Below, one piece after another: positions 43,687 to 51,838 of a DNA stretch of 64,000 nt. The stretch is from contig NZ_JBDJAF010000006.1 of the NCBI RefSeq assembly GCF_039652555.1, forward strand, positions 1 through 64,000, read 5' to 3'. This stretch comes from Parafrigoribacterium mesophilum (GTDB taxonomy: Bacteria > Actinomycetota > Actinomycetes > Actinomycetales > Microbacteriaceae). How positions within the stretch are numbered: the stretch's first letter is position 1; each line of letters begins with the position of its first letter. The position numbers and the translations under genes are program-made. The notes beneath the pieces are model-generated. The model did not search any database, was not told the DNA's origin, and saw nothing but the letters and a program-made list of their open reading frames with translations.

Positions 43687-45429
43687 ATGACAACGACAAC
43701 GACCCGCCCCACCACGGGGGGAACCAGTTCCAGCCGGACCATCGGCGCATCGAGGGTCCAGACCAAGGGCAACGTCCTGGTCAGTTGGCTCACCACCACC
43801 GACCACAAGAAGATCGGGTATCTCTACCTGATCACCTCGTTCGTGTACTTCTGCCTCGGCGGCGTCATGGCCCTGGTCATGCGCACGCAGTTGTTTGAGC
43901 CCGGGCTGCAGATTCTGCAGACCAAGGAGCAGTACAACCAGCTGTTCACGATGCACGGAACGATCATGCTGCTGATGTTCGCGACGCCGTTGTTCGCCGG
44001 CTTCGCCAACGTGATCATGCCGCTGCAGATTGGCGCGCCCGACGTCGCGTTCCCACGGCTCAACGCGTTCGCGTACTGGCTGTACAGCTTCGGCAGCCTG
44101 ATCGCCGTCGGCGGGTTCCTCACCCCGCAGGGCGCCGCCGACTTCGGCTGGTTCGCCTACACGCCACTGTCGTCATCCACCTTCTCACCCGGGCTCGGCG
44201 GAGACCTGTGGGTCTTCGGACTGGCGATGAGCGGATTCGGCACCATCCTCGGCGGTGTGAACTTCATCACCACGATCATCACCATGCGCGCCCCCGGAAT
44301 TACGATGTTCCGGATGCCGATCTTCACCTGGAACGTCCTGATCACCGGCATCCTGGTCATCATGGTGTTCCCGCCCCTGGCCGCCGCGCTGTTCGGGCTG
44401 GGCGCCGACCGCATGGTCGGAGCGCACATCTACAACCCGGCCAACGGCGGAGCCCTGCTCTGGCAGCACCTGTTCTGGTTCTTCGGGCATCCAGAGGTGT
44501 ACATCATCGCGATCCCGTTCTTCGGCATCGTCACCGAGGTGTTCCCGGTGTTCAGCCGCAAACCGGTGTTCGGTTACAAGAGCCTGGTGTTCGCCACGAT
44601 CGCGATCGCCGCGCTGTCCGTCACCGTGTGGGCCCACCACATGTACGTGACCGGCTCCGTGCTGTTGCCGTTCTTCTCGATCATGAGCATGCTGATCGCG
44701 GTACCGACCGGGGTGAAGATCTTCAACTGGGTCGGCACGATGTGGCGAGGGTCTGTCACATTCGAGGCGCCGATGCTCTGGGCGATCGGCTTCCTGATCA
44801 CGTTCACGTTCGGTGGTCTCACCGGCGTGATCATCGCCTCGCCGCCGCTGGACTTCCACGTCTCGGACACCTACTTCATCGTCGCCCACTTCCACTACAC
44901 CGTGTTCGGCACGGTGGTGTTCGCGATGTTCAGCGGGTTCTACTTCTGGTGGCCCAAGTGGACCGGCAAGATCCTCAACGATCGGCTCGGGAAGATCCAC
45001 TTCTGGTTGCTGTTCCTCGGATTCCACACCACGTTCCTGATCCAGCACTGGCTCGGCGTGATGGGGATGCCGCGCCGGTACGCCACGTACCAGCCGGAAG
45101 ACAACTACACCTGGATGAACCAGCTGTCCACATTCGGGTCGCTGCTGCTCGGAATCTCGATGATCCCGTTCCTGCTCAACGTGTACATCACGGCCCGTCA
45201 CGCGCCGAAGGTCACCTCGAACGACCCCTGGGGCTATGGACGCTCGCTCGAGTGGGCGACCTCCTGCCCGCCGCCGCGGCATAACTTCACCTCGATCCCG
45301 CGTATCCGTTCCGAGTCGCCGGCGTTCGACCTGTACCACCCGGAGGCCGGCGTGCCGATCGGTGTCGGGCCGGGCCGGGACGCTCCCGACGCACCCACAC
45401 TCGATATCGCCGACGGGAAGGTGAAGTAG
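43687..45429 (+). CDS. ctaD: Cytochrome c oxidase subunit I (aa3 type)
   Basis: CtaD is the catalytic, proton-pumping subunit with haem a and the haem a3-CuB centre. The 580-residue protein has twelve predicted membrane helices and the classical motifs: FTMHGTIMLLMF with a haem a ligand His, FWFFGHPEVYI with the CuB His and Tyr, WAHHMYV with the CuB His pair, and HFHYTVFG with the haem ligands. ATG follows ctaC by 9 nt. The K and D channel regions appear conserved by eye. The C-terminus is a soluble tail. Confidence 0.97.
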   Translation: MTTTTTRPTTGGTSSSRTIGASRVQTKGNVLVSWLTTTDHKKIGYLYLITSFVYFCLGGVMALVMRTQLFEPGLQILQTKEQYNQLFTMHGTIMLLMFATPLFAGFANVIMPLQIGAPDVAFPRLNAFAYWLYSFGSLIAVGGFLTPQGAADFGWFAYTPLSSSTFSPGLGGDLWVFGLAMSGFGTILGGVNFITTIITMRAPGITMFRMPIFTWNVLITGILVIMVFPPLAAALFGLGADRMVGAHIYNPANGGALLWQHLFWFFGHPEVYIIAIPFFGIVTEVFPVFSRKPVFGYKSLVFATIAIAALSVTVWAHHMYVTGSVLLPFFSIMSMLIAVPTGVKIFNWVGTMWRGSVTFEAPMLWAIGFLITFTFGGLTGVIIASPPLDFHVSDTYFIVAHFHYTVFGTVVFAMFSGFYFWWPKWTGKILNDRLGKIHFWLLFLGFHTTFLIQHWLGVMGMPRRYATYQPEDNYTWMNQLSTFGSLLLGISMIPFLLNVYITARHAPKVTSNDPWGYGRSLEWATSCPPPRHNFTSIPRIRSESPAFDLYHPEAGVPIGVGPGRDAPDAPTLDIADGKVK

Positions 45430-45433
45430 CAGT

Positions 45434-45853
45434 ATGGGCGCCAACGTCAAGCTGTTCTGGGTCTTGAGTTCGTTCTACTTCCTCTCCGCCATCGGATACA
45501 CGTTGTGGATCCTTGCCGACCCCTTCCACGGCTCCGTGGAGTGGGTTGGAACCCCCGCGCTGGCGCTCCTCGGGGTGATGTTCGCGTTCATCGCGTTCTA
45601 CCTCGGACGCGTGCACCGGGCGCAGGGTGGCGAACTGGTGGAGGACCTTCCCGACTCAACCGTCGATGAAGGGGCCGACCTCGGGTTCTACAGCCCCTGG
45701 AGCTGGTCGCCGCTCGCACTCGCGTTCGCCGTCGGTCTGTTCTTCTTGGGACTGGCCGTGGGGGCGTGGATGTGTTTCATCGGTGCGTCTCTCGCCATGA
45801 TCTTCGTGGTCGGCTGGGTGCTGGAGTACTACCGGGGCAACTTTGCCCGCTAA
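45434..45853 (+). CDS. ctaF: Actinobacterial cytochrome c oxidase subunit IV
   Basis: CtaF is the small structural subunit found in actinobacterial aa3 oxidases. The 139-residue protein has four hydrophobic helices (about 8-30, 36-56, 90-110, 112-132) with the family segments WVGTPALALLG and EDLPDSTVDEGADLGFYSPWSWSP, the latter given here only in part as a family hallmark. ATG follows the ctaD stop by 4 nt. Its end overlaps the GNAT gene by 11 nt. Confidence 0.93.
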   Translation: MGANVKLFWVLSSFYFLSAIGYTLWILADPFHGSVEWVGTPALALLGVMFAFIAFYLGRVHRAQGGELVEDLPDSTVDEGADLGFYSPWSWSPLALAFAVGLFFLGLAVGAWMCFIGASLAMIFVVGWVLEYYRGNFAR

Positions 45854-46286
45854 GGGCGCTGAGCTCAGGCCCGCGGCGGCAGCGGATGCTGCAGCAGTAT
45901 TCGCCCTCGTCGAGCAGTTGGGCGAGGACTACCAGCCCAACCGCACCGCCTTCGATCGTGCGTTCTCCGAGGCGATCGCGGATCCGGATCGACACCTGCT
46001 TCTCGTCGCCTCAGAGGCCTCCGGTGCGCTGGTCGGCTACGCGCTGACCACCGTGGCGCGGTTGCTCTACACCAACGGCGAGTCGGCGCAGCTGCAGGAA
46101 CTCGTCGTCGACGAGCGGGCCAGAAACCGGGGGATCGGCAGTCAACTGGTCTCCGCGGTCGAGGACGCCTGCCGGCGGCGCGGCGTGCGCCAACTCACCG
46201 TGGCGAGCAGTCGCGGCGCCTCGTTCTACGAGCGGCTGGACTACCGGTCCACGGCCGACTTCCTCAAGAAGAACTTCACCGAGTAG
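45843..46286 (+). CDS. GNAT-family N-acetyltransferase
   Basis: This 147-residue protein is a GCN5-related acetyltransferase using acetyl-CoA. Motif A is visible as VVDERARNRGIGSQLV, with the R-x-x-G-x-G pyrophosphate loop, followed by motif B around FYERLDYRSTADF. The acceptor substrate cannot be inferred. The start is TTG at 45843, overlapping ctaF by 11 nt; no better start is available before the first conserved strand. Although it trails the oxidase operon, a functional link to respiration is not established. A long hairpin follows its stop. Confidence 0.85.
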   Translation: MPAKGAELRPAAAADAAAVFALVEQLGEDYQPNRTAFDRAFSEAIADPDRHLLLVASEASGALVGYALTTVARLLYTNGESAQLQELVVDERARNRGIGSQLVSAVEDACRRRGVRQLTVASSRGASFYERLDYRSTADFLKKNFTE

Positions 46287-46311
46287 GCTCGCGCTCCGGC
46301 ACCCCGCCACA

Positions 46312-46375
46312 GATACCTTTCCGGACGAGACCACCCGCCGCGGCGGGCGGTCTCGTCCGAAAGGGTATCGCTCGA
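46312..46375. repeat. 64-nt hairpin element, copy 1
   Basis: An almost perfect inverted repeat spans 46312-46369: outer GATACC/GGTATC and an inner 18-bp stem starting CGGACGAGACC with one mismatch and a 2-nt loop. TATCGCTCGA follows its right arm. It is 77 percent identical (49 of 64) to the element at 47505-47568 and shares its exact length. Confidence 0.88.
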
Positions 46376-46489
46376 CCGGGGCGCAGGGTGCCGCGCATCC
46401 TGTCCTGCACAGCACCCCGTCGCGCCGGGTTTCCCCGGCGCCGCACCGCGACGGGGTGTCCGTGAACGAGGCGGTGCCATCCTCGCCGG

Positions 46490-47509
46490 GTGAACACTCT
46501 GATCCCACTGGCCTCACGGCTCGAACTGGCGAGGGAGCTCGTCTGGGCCGGCAGCAACGATCGGGTACTGCGACGCGCGGCGGAGCATGGCCACTTAGTG
46601 CGAGTGATCCCCGGCGTCTATCTGGAGGCCGCCCTGTGGTCCACGCTCGAAGACGATGAGCGGTACCTGCTGCGCATTGCCGCCGTCGCGGGCACTCGGC
46701 GCTCGGCCGTGGTCTACTCGCACTACTCCGCGGCCGCGCTGCTCGGCTATCCCGTGATCGGCACCTGGCCGATCCCGGTACACCTCGTCGTCGGCGCGGG
46801 CAGCGGGCACCGATCGAGCCCGGCGGTCAGCCGTCACGTGACGAGTGTTCGCCAGGACGAGCTGATGGAGGTGGGCGGCTTCGTGATGACGAACCCGCTG
46901 CGAACCGTATGCGACATCGCCCGGACGGCATACACGGCCACCGCGGTGGCCACCGTCGACCGGGCCCTGGCACCCGTGGGCAGCAGCAACCGGAACTCCG
47001 AGCCGCTGGAGCGGGTGTTCGGCGACTCAGTCGCCGGTCAGCGCGATGCGCCTCTAGAGCGCGAGGCGATCCTGGATGCGATCCGCGCGCTGGGCCCGGT
47101 GCGGGGGAGCCGCAAGGCGCTGTTCGTCGCGAACTTCGCCGACGGCGCATCCGGGTCGCCGGGAGAATCCCTGAGTCGGCTCCAGATCCACCGGCTGCAC
47201 CTGCCGAAACCCGACCTGCAAGTGCGGGTGGCGAACGGCCCGGTGCGGTACTGGGAGGTGGATTTCGGCTGGGAAGCCGAGAAATTGTTCGGCGAGTTCG
47301 ACGGATTCGGCAAGTATCACCGCACCAGCATGACCAACGGCGCCTCACCCGAGCACGTGGTCTGGGTTGAGAAGAAACGCGAGGATGCGATCCGGGCGGC
47401 CACTAACTACGGCATGGTGCGCTGGCCCTGGGCAATCGCCCGGAGCCTGCCGGCCCTCCGGCAGCTGCTGATGGGGGCCGGTCTGCGGCCGGAGCGCGGC
47501 CACCGATAG
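46490..47509 (+). CDS. AbiEi-type / restriction-endonuclease-like orphan protein
   Basis: This 339-residue protein is of a type frequent in Microbacteriaceae genomes. The N-terminal third (about 15-110) resembles the winged-helix AbiEi-type antitoxin region, with GHLVRVIPGVYL and SAAALLGYP. The C-terminal part looks like a DUF559/Vsr-type endonuclease fold: Glu226 in GESLSR, Asp258 in VDFGW, Glu269 and Asp271 in GEFDGFGKY, Lys296 in VEKKRED, and a final GMVRWPW. No cognate AbiEii toxin gene is adjacent, so a working type IV toxin-antitoxin pair is not supported. The GTG start is weakly supported. It lies between two related hairpins, and its stop codon sits inside the second. Confidence 0.75.
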   Translation: MNTLIPLASRLELARELVWAGSNDRVLRRAAEHGHLVRVIPGVYLEAALWSTLEDDERYLLRIAAVAGTRRSAVVYSHYSAAALLGYPVIGTWPIPVHLVVGAGSGHRSSPAVSRHVTSVRQDELMEVGGFVMTNPLRTVCDIARTAYTATAVATVDRALAPVGSSNRNSEPLERVFGDSVAGQRDAPLEREAILDAIRALGPVRGSRKALFVANFADGASGSPGESLSRLQIHRLHLPKPDLQVRVANGPVRYWEVDFGWEAEKLFGEFDGFGKYHRTSMTNGASPEHVVWVEKKREDAIRAATNYGMVRWPWAIARSLPALRQLLMGAGLRPERGHR

Positions 47510-47568
47510 CAAACCGGACCAGGCGGCCCCCCGCGGCGGGGTGTCTGGTCCGGAATGCTATCGCTCGA
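47505..47568. repeat. 64-nt hairpin element, copy 2
   Basis: GATAGCA pairs with TGCTATC, and CCGGACCAG pairs with CTGGTCCGG, forming a long hairpin at 47504-47563 followed by TATCGCTCGA. Relative to copy 1, two stem pairs have changed on both sides (C-G to G-C at 5/54, G-C to C-G at 16/43). It separates the + strand orphan gene from the qcrB stop. Confidence 0.88.
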
Positions 47569-47579
47569 GCGCGAGAGGA

Positions 47580-49193
47580 CTAGTGGTGGTCGCTGAGCCG
47601 CTCCACCTCGGTGCGGGTGACCGGCTGGATCCGGTCCTCGAAGAACCAGCGCGACATCCTGGCCCGGAAACGCTGCCCGGCGCCGATCCGGCCGCGAGCA
47701 TCCGGCCGAATCATCAACGGCTTGTAGTCGTGGTAGCTGACCAGCTTCCACCGTTCGAAGTCGTCGAGCTGCTCGTGCACCTCGATGAACTCGCCGCCCG
47801 GCAGGCGCACGATGTGTCCGGATTCGAAGCCATGCAGGGCGATCTCCCGATCCTTCTTCTGCAGGGCGATGCAGGCCCGCTTGGTGACCTGGTAGGCGAA
47901 GATCGGGCCGAGGAAGATCAGGGCCTGCAGGGTGTGCGTGACCCCTTCGATCGACAGCGCGAAGTGGGTGGAAATGAGGTCGGATCCGGCGCCGGCCCAC
48001 AACACCGCGTAGAACGTCACGCCGGCGGCACCGATCGCGGTGCGGGTCGGGGCGTTGCGCGGCCGGTCGGCGACGTGGTGCTCACGCTTGTCGCCGGTGA
48101 TCCAGGCCTCGATGAACGGGTAGAGCATGACGAGAACGATGAACAGTCCGAGCACGATCATCGGGATCAGGATGTTGAACGACCAGGTATGTCCCCAGAG
48201 CACGAACTCGAGTCCCGGCGGAACCAGGCGCAGCGCCCCGTCGGCGAAGCCGATGTACCAGTCCGGCTGGGTTCCGGCGGAAATGGGGGAGGGGTCGTAC
48301 GGTCCGTAGTTCCAGATCGGGTTGATCGTGAAGAACGAGGAGATCAGCACGATCACACCGAAGACGATGAAGAAGAAGCCGCCGGCCTTACCCGCGAACA
48401 CGGGCAGGATCGGGTCGCCGACCACGTTGTCGTTCGTGCGGCCGGGCCCGGCGTACTGGGTGTGTTTGTTGACCACGACCAGGATGAGGTGGATGCCGAG
48501 CGCCGCCACCAGAATGGCCGGCAGCAGCAGGATGTGCAGCGCGAACAGGCGCGGGATGATCACCTCGCCGGGGAATTCACCGCCGAACAGCAGGAACGAG
48601 ATCCAGGTGCCGATGACCGGGATGCCCTTGACCATGCCGTCGATGATCCGCAGGCCGTTTCCGGAGAGCAGGTCGTCCGGCAGCGAGTATCCGGTGAAAC
48701 CCTCGGCCATGGCCAGGATGAACAGCACGAAGCCGATCAGCCAGTTCAGCTCGCGCGGCTTACGGAACGAGCCGTTGAAGAACACGCGGAGCATGTGCAG
48801 GCCGATCGCGGCCACGAACAGCAGCGCCGCCCAGTGGTGCACCTGCCGCATCAGCAGGCCGCCACGGATGTCGAAGGAGATGTTCAGAGTCGAGGCGTAC
48901 GCCGCGGACATGTCCATGCCCTTGAGCGGCACGAAGGCTCCGTCGTACTGCACCTGCGTCATCGACGGGTCGAAGAAGAACACCAGGAACGTCCCCGACA
49001 GCAGGATCGCCACGAAGCTGTACAGCGACACCTCGCCGAGCATGAACGACCAGTGATCGGGGAAGATCTTCCGGCCCAGCTCGCGGACCAGGCCGGACAT
49101 GCTGGTGCGCTCGTCGATGTAGTTGGCAGTGGCAGCGGTGAAGCGGGAGCCCCGGCTCGCGGTGACAGGTTTGGGGCGGGTGGTGACGGTCAT
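47580..49193 (-). CDS. qcrB: Cytochrome b subunit of the bc1 complex
   Basis: QcrB is the membrane quinol-oxidising subunit holding two b haems. The 537-residue protein has eight or nine predicted helices, with the haem-ligand segments RQVHHWAALLF and IPRLFALHILLLP, and the Qo-site motif PDWY in place of the usual PEWY (GTQPDWYIG). The long hydrophilic C-terminus is typical of actinobacteria. ATG at 49193 overlaps the qcrA stop (ATGA), so the genes are coupled. It is the last gene of the ctaE-qcrC-qcrA-qcrB operon. Confidence 0.96.
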   Translation of the reverse strand: MTVTTRPKPVTASRGSRFTAATANYIDERTSMSGLVRELGRKIFPDHWSFMLGEVSLYSFVAILLSGTFLVFFFDPSMTQVQYDGAFVPLKGMDMSAAYASTLNISFDIRGGLLMRQVHHWAALLFVAAIGLHMLRVFFNGSFRKPRELNWLIGFVLFILAMAEGFTGYSLPDDLLSGNGLRIIDGMVKGIPVIGTWISFLLFGGEFPGEVIIPRLFALHILLLPAILVAALGIHLILVVVNKHTQYAGPGRTNDNVVGDPILPVFAGKAGGFFFIVFGVIVLISSFFTINPIWNYGPYDPSPISAGTQPDWYIGFADGALRLVPPGLEFVLWGHTWSFNILIPMIVLGLFIVLVMLYPFIEAWITGDKREHHVADRPRNAPTRTAIGAAGVTFYAVLWAGAGSDLISTHFALSIEGVTHTLQALIFLGPIFAYQVTKRACIALQKKDREIALHGFESGHIVRLPGGEFIEVHEQLDDFERWKLVSYHDYKPLMIRPDARGRIGAGQRFRARMSRWFFEDRIQPVTRTEVERLSDHH

Positions 49194-50266
49194 GAACGCT
49201 CCCAGAAGCTCGGTCCGACGGGTTCGTGGAAGTCGCTTTGCGCGACGAGGTAGCCTTCGGCATCCACTGTAATCGGCAATTGCGGAAGCGGGCGCTTCGC
49301 CGGCCCGAAAATTACCTCGCAATGATTGGTCACGTCGAACTGTGATTGGTGGCACGGGCAGAGCAGGTGGTGGCTCTGCTGTTCGTACAGCGCCACCGGG
49401 CATCCGACGTGCGTGCAGATCTTGGAGTAGGCGACGATGCCCTGGTAGGACCAGTCCTTGCGGTCCTCCTGCTCGTGCAGGTCTTCCGGCTTGAGCCGCA
49501 TGAGCAGCACGGCAGCCTTCGCCTTTTCCTCCAGCTTGTGCTCGGCGTCACCGAGTCCGGCCGGGATCACGTGGAACACCGAACCCAGGGTGACATCGGA
49601 TGCCTTGATCGGCGTGCCGCTCGGATCGTGCGTGAGCCGGGTGCCTTCCTTCCACAGCGTGTGGGAGAGCATCTTCACCGGGTCGGCGTTGGCGGGCGCG
49701 AGATCGCGCAGCATCACCACCGCCGGCAGCGGGCTGACGGCCAACGCACCGATCAGGGTGCGGCGGATCAGGGTGCGGCGTCCGAATCCGGACTCCTCGT
49801 TGCTGACCCGGAAGATCTCCACGGCGGCGGCGCGGTTCTCCGCCGCGCCGTGTCCGTGATGCCGGTTCTCCGGGATCTCCTCGTTGCTCATCAGCGTCTT
49901 GGCCCAGTACACGGCGCCCAGGCCGATTCCGAGCAGCGCGAGCGACAGGCCGATCCCCAGGAACATCGTGTTCCGTCGCACCGACTCGCCGTTGGCGGCG
50001 CCGGGCTCGATCGGGAAGATGATGTAGGCGGCGATGGCGAAGATCGTGCCGATGATCGACAGTACGAAGAATCCGCTCACCCGACGAGCCGCGGTGCGTT
50101 CCTTCTCGGGGTCCAGATCCGTGACGCGCTGGTGACGCGGCGGCAGGCCGGGATTCACGAAAGCATCGGATGCCACGACCGCCGTGCCCGGTGAGCGTTC
50201 CGGAGACGTGCTGACTTCAACAGCCGAATCGGTGGCGGCGACATCTGCTTCGTCGTCCTGAGCCAT
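49190..50266 (-). CDS. qcrA: Rieske iron-sulfur subunit of the bc1 complex
   Basis: QcrA passes electrons from quinol to cytochrome cc through a 2Fe-2S Rieske centre. The 358-residue protein has an acidic N-terminus, three membrane helices at about 64-86, 100-122 and 168-186 (the actinobacterial three-helix type), and a Rieske domain with CTHVGC at 284-289 and CPCHQS at 303-308 holding the two Cys and two His ligands. AAGGGA precedes the ATG. Its stop overlaps the qcrB start. Confidence 0.96.
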   Translation of the reverse strand: MAQDDEADVAATDSAVEVSTSPERSPGTAVVASDAFVNPGLPPRHQRVTDLDPEKERTAARRVSGFFVLSIIGTIFAIAAYIIFPIEPGAANGESVRRNTMFLGIGLSLALLGIGLGAVYWAKTLMSNEEIPENRHHGHGAAENRAAAVEIFRVSNEESGFGRRTLIRRTLIGALAVSPLPAVVMLRDLAPANADPVKMLSHTLWKEGTRLTHDPSGTPIKASDVTLGSVFHVIPAGLGDAEHKLEEKAKAAVLLMRLKPEDLHEQEDRKDWSYQGIVAYSKICTHVGCPVALYEQQSHHLLCPCHQSQFDVTNHCEVIFGPAKRPLPQLPITVDAEGYLVAQSDFHEPVGPSFWERS

Positions 50267-50302
50267 TCTTTTCCCTTCGATTACTGCGGTAAGTCGGATT
50301 GC

Positions 50303-51112
50303 CTAGTTGGCCCTGGCGGAAAGCCAGATGGTCACGCCCACGATGGCGCCCAGACCGAAGATCCAGATGAAGAGTCCTTCGGAGACCGGGCCGAGGCTGC
50401 CGAGGTCAAAACCGCCGGGGGAGGCGTTCTCTTGGTTGTACTTCAGCGCGCTGATGATGTCCGCCTTCTGCTGCGGCGTCAGGTTCAGGTCGTTGAATAC
50501 CGGCATGTTCTGCGGGCCGGTGACCATGGCCTCGTAGACGTGCTTGGCCGAGACGCCTGCGAGCCCCGGGGCGAACTTGCCTTGGGTGAGCGCACCGCCG
50601 GCTGCGGCGACGTTGTGGCACATGGCGCAGTTGATGCGGAACAGTTCGGCACCGTTGGCGACGTTGCCGTTGCCCTGCAGGTACTGCTCATCCGGCACGT
50701 CCGGCCCTGGCGCCAGCGAGGCGACGTACGCCGCCATCGCGTCGATCTGCTCCTGAGTGAACTGCGGCGGCTTCTGCTCGGCCTGCGGGCCCTGCATGGC
50801 CAGCGGCATCCGGCCGGTGCCCACCTGGAAGTCCACCGATGCGGCACCGACACCGTACAGGCTCGGCCCCTCCTTCGTGCCCTGGGCGCTGAGGCCGTGG
50901 CAGGTCGCGCAGTTCGCGGCGAAGAGCTTTTGGCCCTCTTGCACGGTGGCCTGGGAAGCGCTGGTGGTTTCCGCGGATGCGGTGCTCGTGAAGAGCGCGT
51001 ACGCGCCACCGGTGGCCATCAGGCCGATCGTCAGAAGCGCGACCGTGGCCAGCGGCGAACGGCGATTGCTGGACTTGCCGTGGCGCACTTTGGATGCTGT
51101 GTTTTTACGCAA
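50303..51112 (-). CDS. qcrC: Di-haem cytochrome c subunit QcrC
   Basis: QcrC is the membrane-anchored cytochrome cc that bridges the Rieske protein and the oxidase CuA centre, replacing soluble cytochrome c. The 269-residue protein has an N-terminal helix or signal (20-42), two CxxCH haem sites, CATCH at 68-72 and CAMCH at 162-166, and a C-terminal anchor at 246-264. The TTG at 51112 is the best start by position, though its ribosome-binding site is weak. It follows ctaE by 15 nt. Presence of both haem sites indicates an obligate bc1-aa3 supercomplex. Confidence 0.95.
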   Translation of the reverse strand: MRKNTASKVRHGKSSNRRSPLATVALLTIGLMATGGAYALFTSTASAETTSASQATVQEGQKLFAANCATCHGLSAQGTKEGPSLYGVGAASVDFQVGTGRMPLAMQGPQAEQKPPQFTQEQIDAMAAYVASLAPGPDVPDEQYLQGNGNVANGAELFRINCAMCHNVAAAGGALTQGKFAPGLAGVSAKHVYEAMVTGPQNMPVFNDLNLTPQQKADIISALKYNQENASPGGFDLGSLGPVSEGLFIWIFGLGAIVGVTIWLSARAN

Positions 51113-51127
51113 GTGGTGTTCCGGTTT

Positions 51128-51766
51128 CTATTTGAGAACGTAGATGACCAGGAAAAGCCCGATCCAGACGACGTCGACGAAGTGCCAGTAGTAGGAGACG
51201 ACAATGGCGCTTGTCGCCTCTTTGTGGGTGAAGTTCTTCACGCTGAAGGCGCGGCTGATCAGCAACAGGAACGCGATCAGGCCGCCGGTCACGTGCAGCG
51301 CGTGGAAGCCGGTGGTGATGTAGAACGCCGAACCGTATGCATCCGAACTGAGGCTGACATGCTCGCTGACCAGTTGCGCGTACTCGAAAATCTGGCCGAT
51401 CACGAACACCGAACCCAAAGCGTAAGTGAGGAACATCCACTCGACCATGCCCCACTGGGTGGGCTTCCATCCGGTTGCGCGTTTCTGCAGCCGCTCGGCG
51501 GCGAACACACCGAACTGGCAGGTCACCGAGGACAACACCAGGATCACCGTGTTGGCCAGCGCGTACGGCACCGCCAGCTTCACCGTTTGGGACGACCACA
51601 GTTCCGGGGAGGTGGAGCGCAGCGTGAAGTACATCGCGAACAAGCCGGCGAAGAACATCACCTCGCTGCCCAGCCAGACTATGGTGCCGACGGCTACCGT
51701 ACTCGGTCGATTGACGAGGGGTGCCCCGGCGATGCGGGGGAGAGAGGTGCTGGTCACGTCTTCCAT
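51128..51766 (-). CDS. ctaE: Cytochrome c oxidase subunit III
   Basis: CtaE is the third core subunit of the aa3 oxidase and stabilises proton uptake. The 212-residue protein has five predicted helices, the short actinobacterial form without the first two helices of mitochondrial COX3. Family segments are WLGSEVMFFAGLFAMYF, ITTGFHALHVTGG and YYWHFVDVVWIGLF. The start is ATG at 51766 or GTG at 51757. It heads the ctaE-qcrCAB operon and diverges from trpD, as in M. tuberculosis. Confidence 0.95.
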   Translation of the reverse strand: MEDVTSTSLPRIAGAPLVNRPSTVAVGTIVWLGSEVMFFAGLFAMYFTLRSTSPELWSSQTVKLAVPYALANTVILVLSSVTCQFGVFAAERLQKRATGWKPTQWGMVEWMFLTYALGSVFVIGQIFEYAQLVSEHVSLSSDAYGSAFYITTGFHALHVTGGLIAFLLLISRAFSVKNFTHKEATSAIVVSYYWHFVDVVWIGLFLVIYVLK

Positions 51767-51825
51767 TATGGCCGATATCGTGCCGGCGGTTCCCCATTTG
51801 CCGAAGGCAAGTTCCGCGGCCTCGA

Positions 51826-51831
51826 TAAGAT
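51826..51831 (+). promoter_or_regulatory. -10 box of a putative leaderless trpD promoter
   Basis: TAAGAT lies 7 nt before the trpD ATG, inside the 72-nt region shared with the divergent ctaE gene. Confidence 0.55.
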
Positions 51832-51838
51832 CGCTGGT

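Noticed and set aside
46490..47509. Complete AbiE type IV toxin-antitoxin system
   Set aside because: No nucleotidyltransferase (AbiEii) gene follows; the next gene is qcrB on the opposite strand.
46287..47579. Insertion sequence with terminal inverted repeats
   Set aside because: The two hairpins are direct copies of an internal palindrome, not inverted termini, and the enclosed gene is not a transposase.
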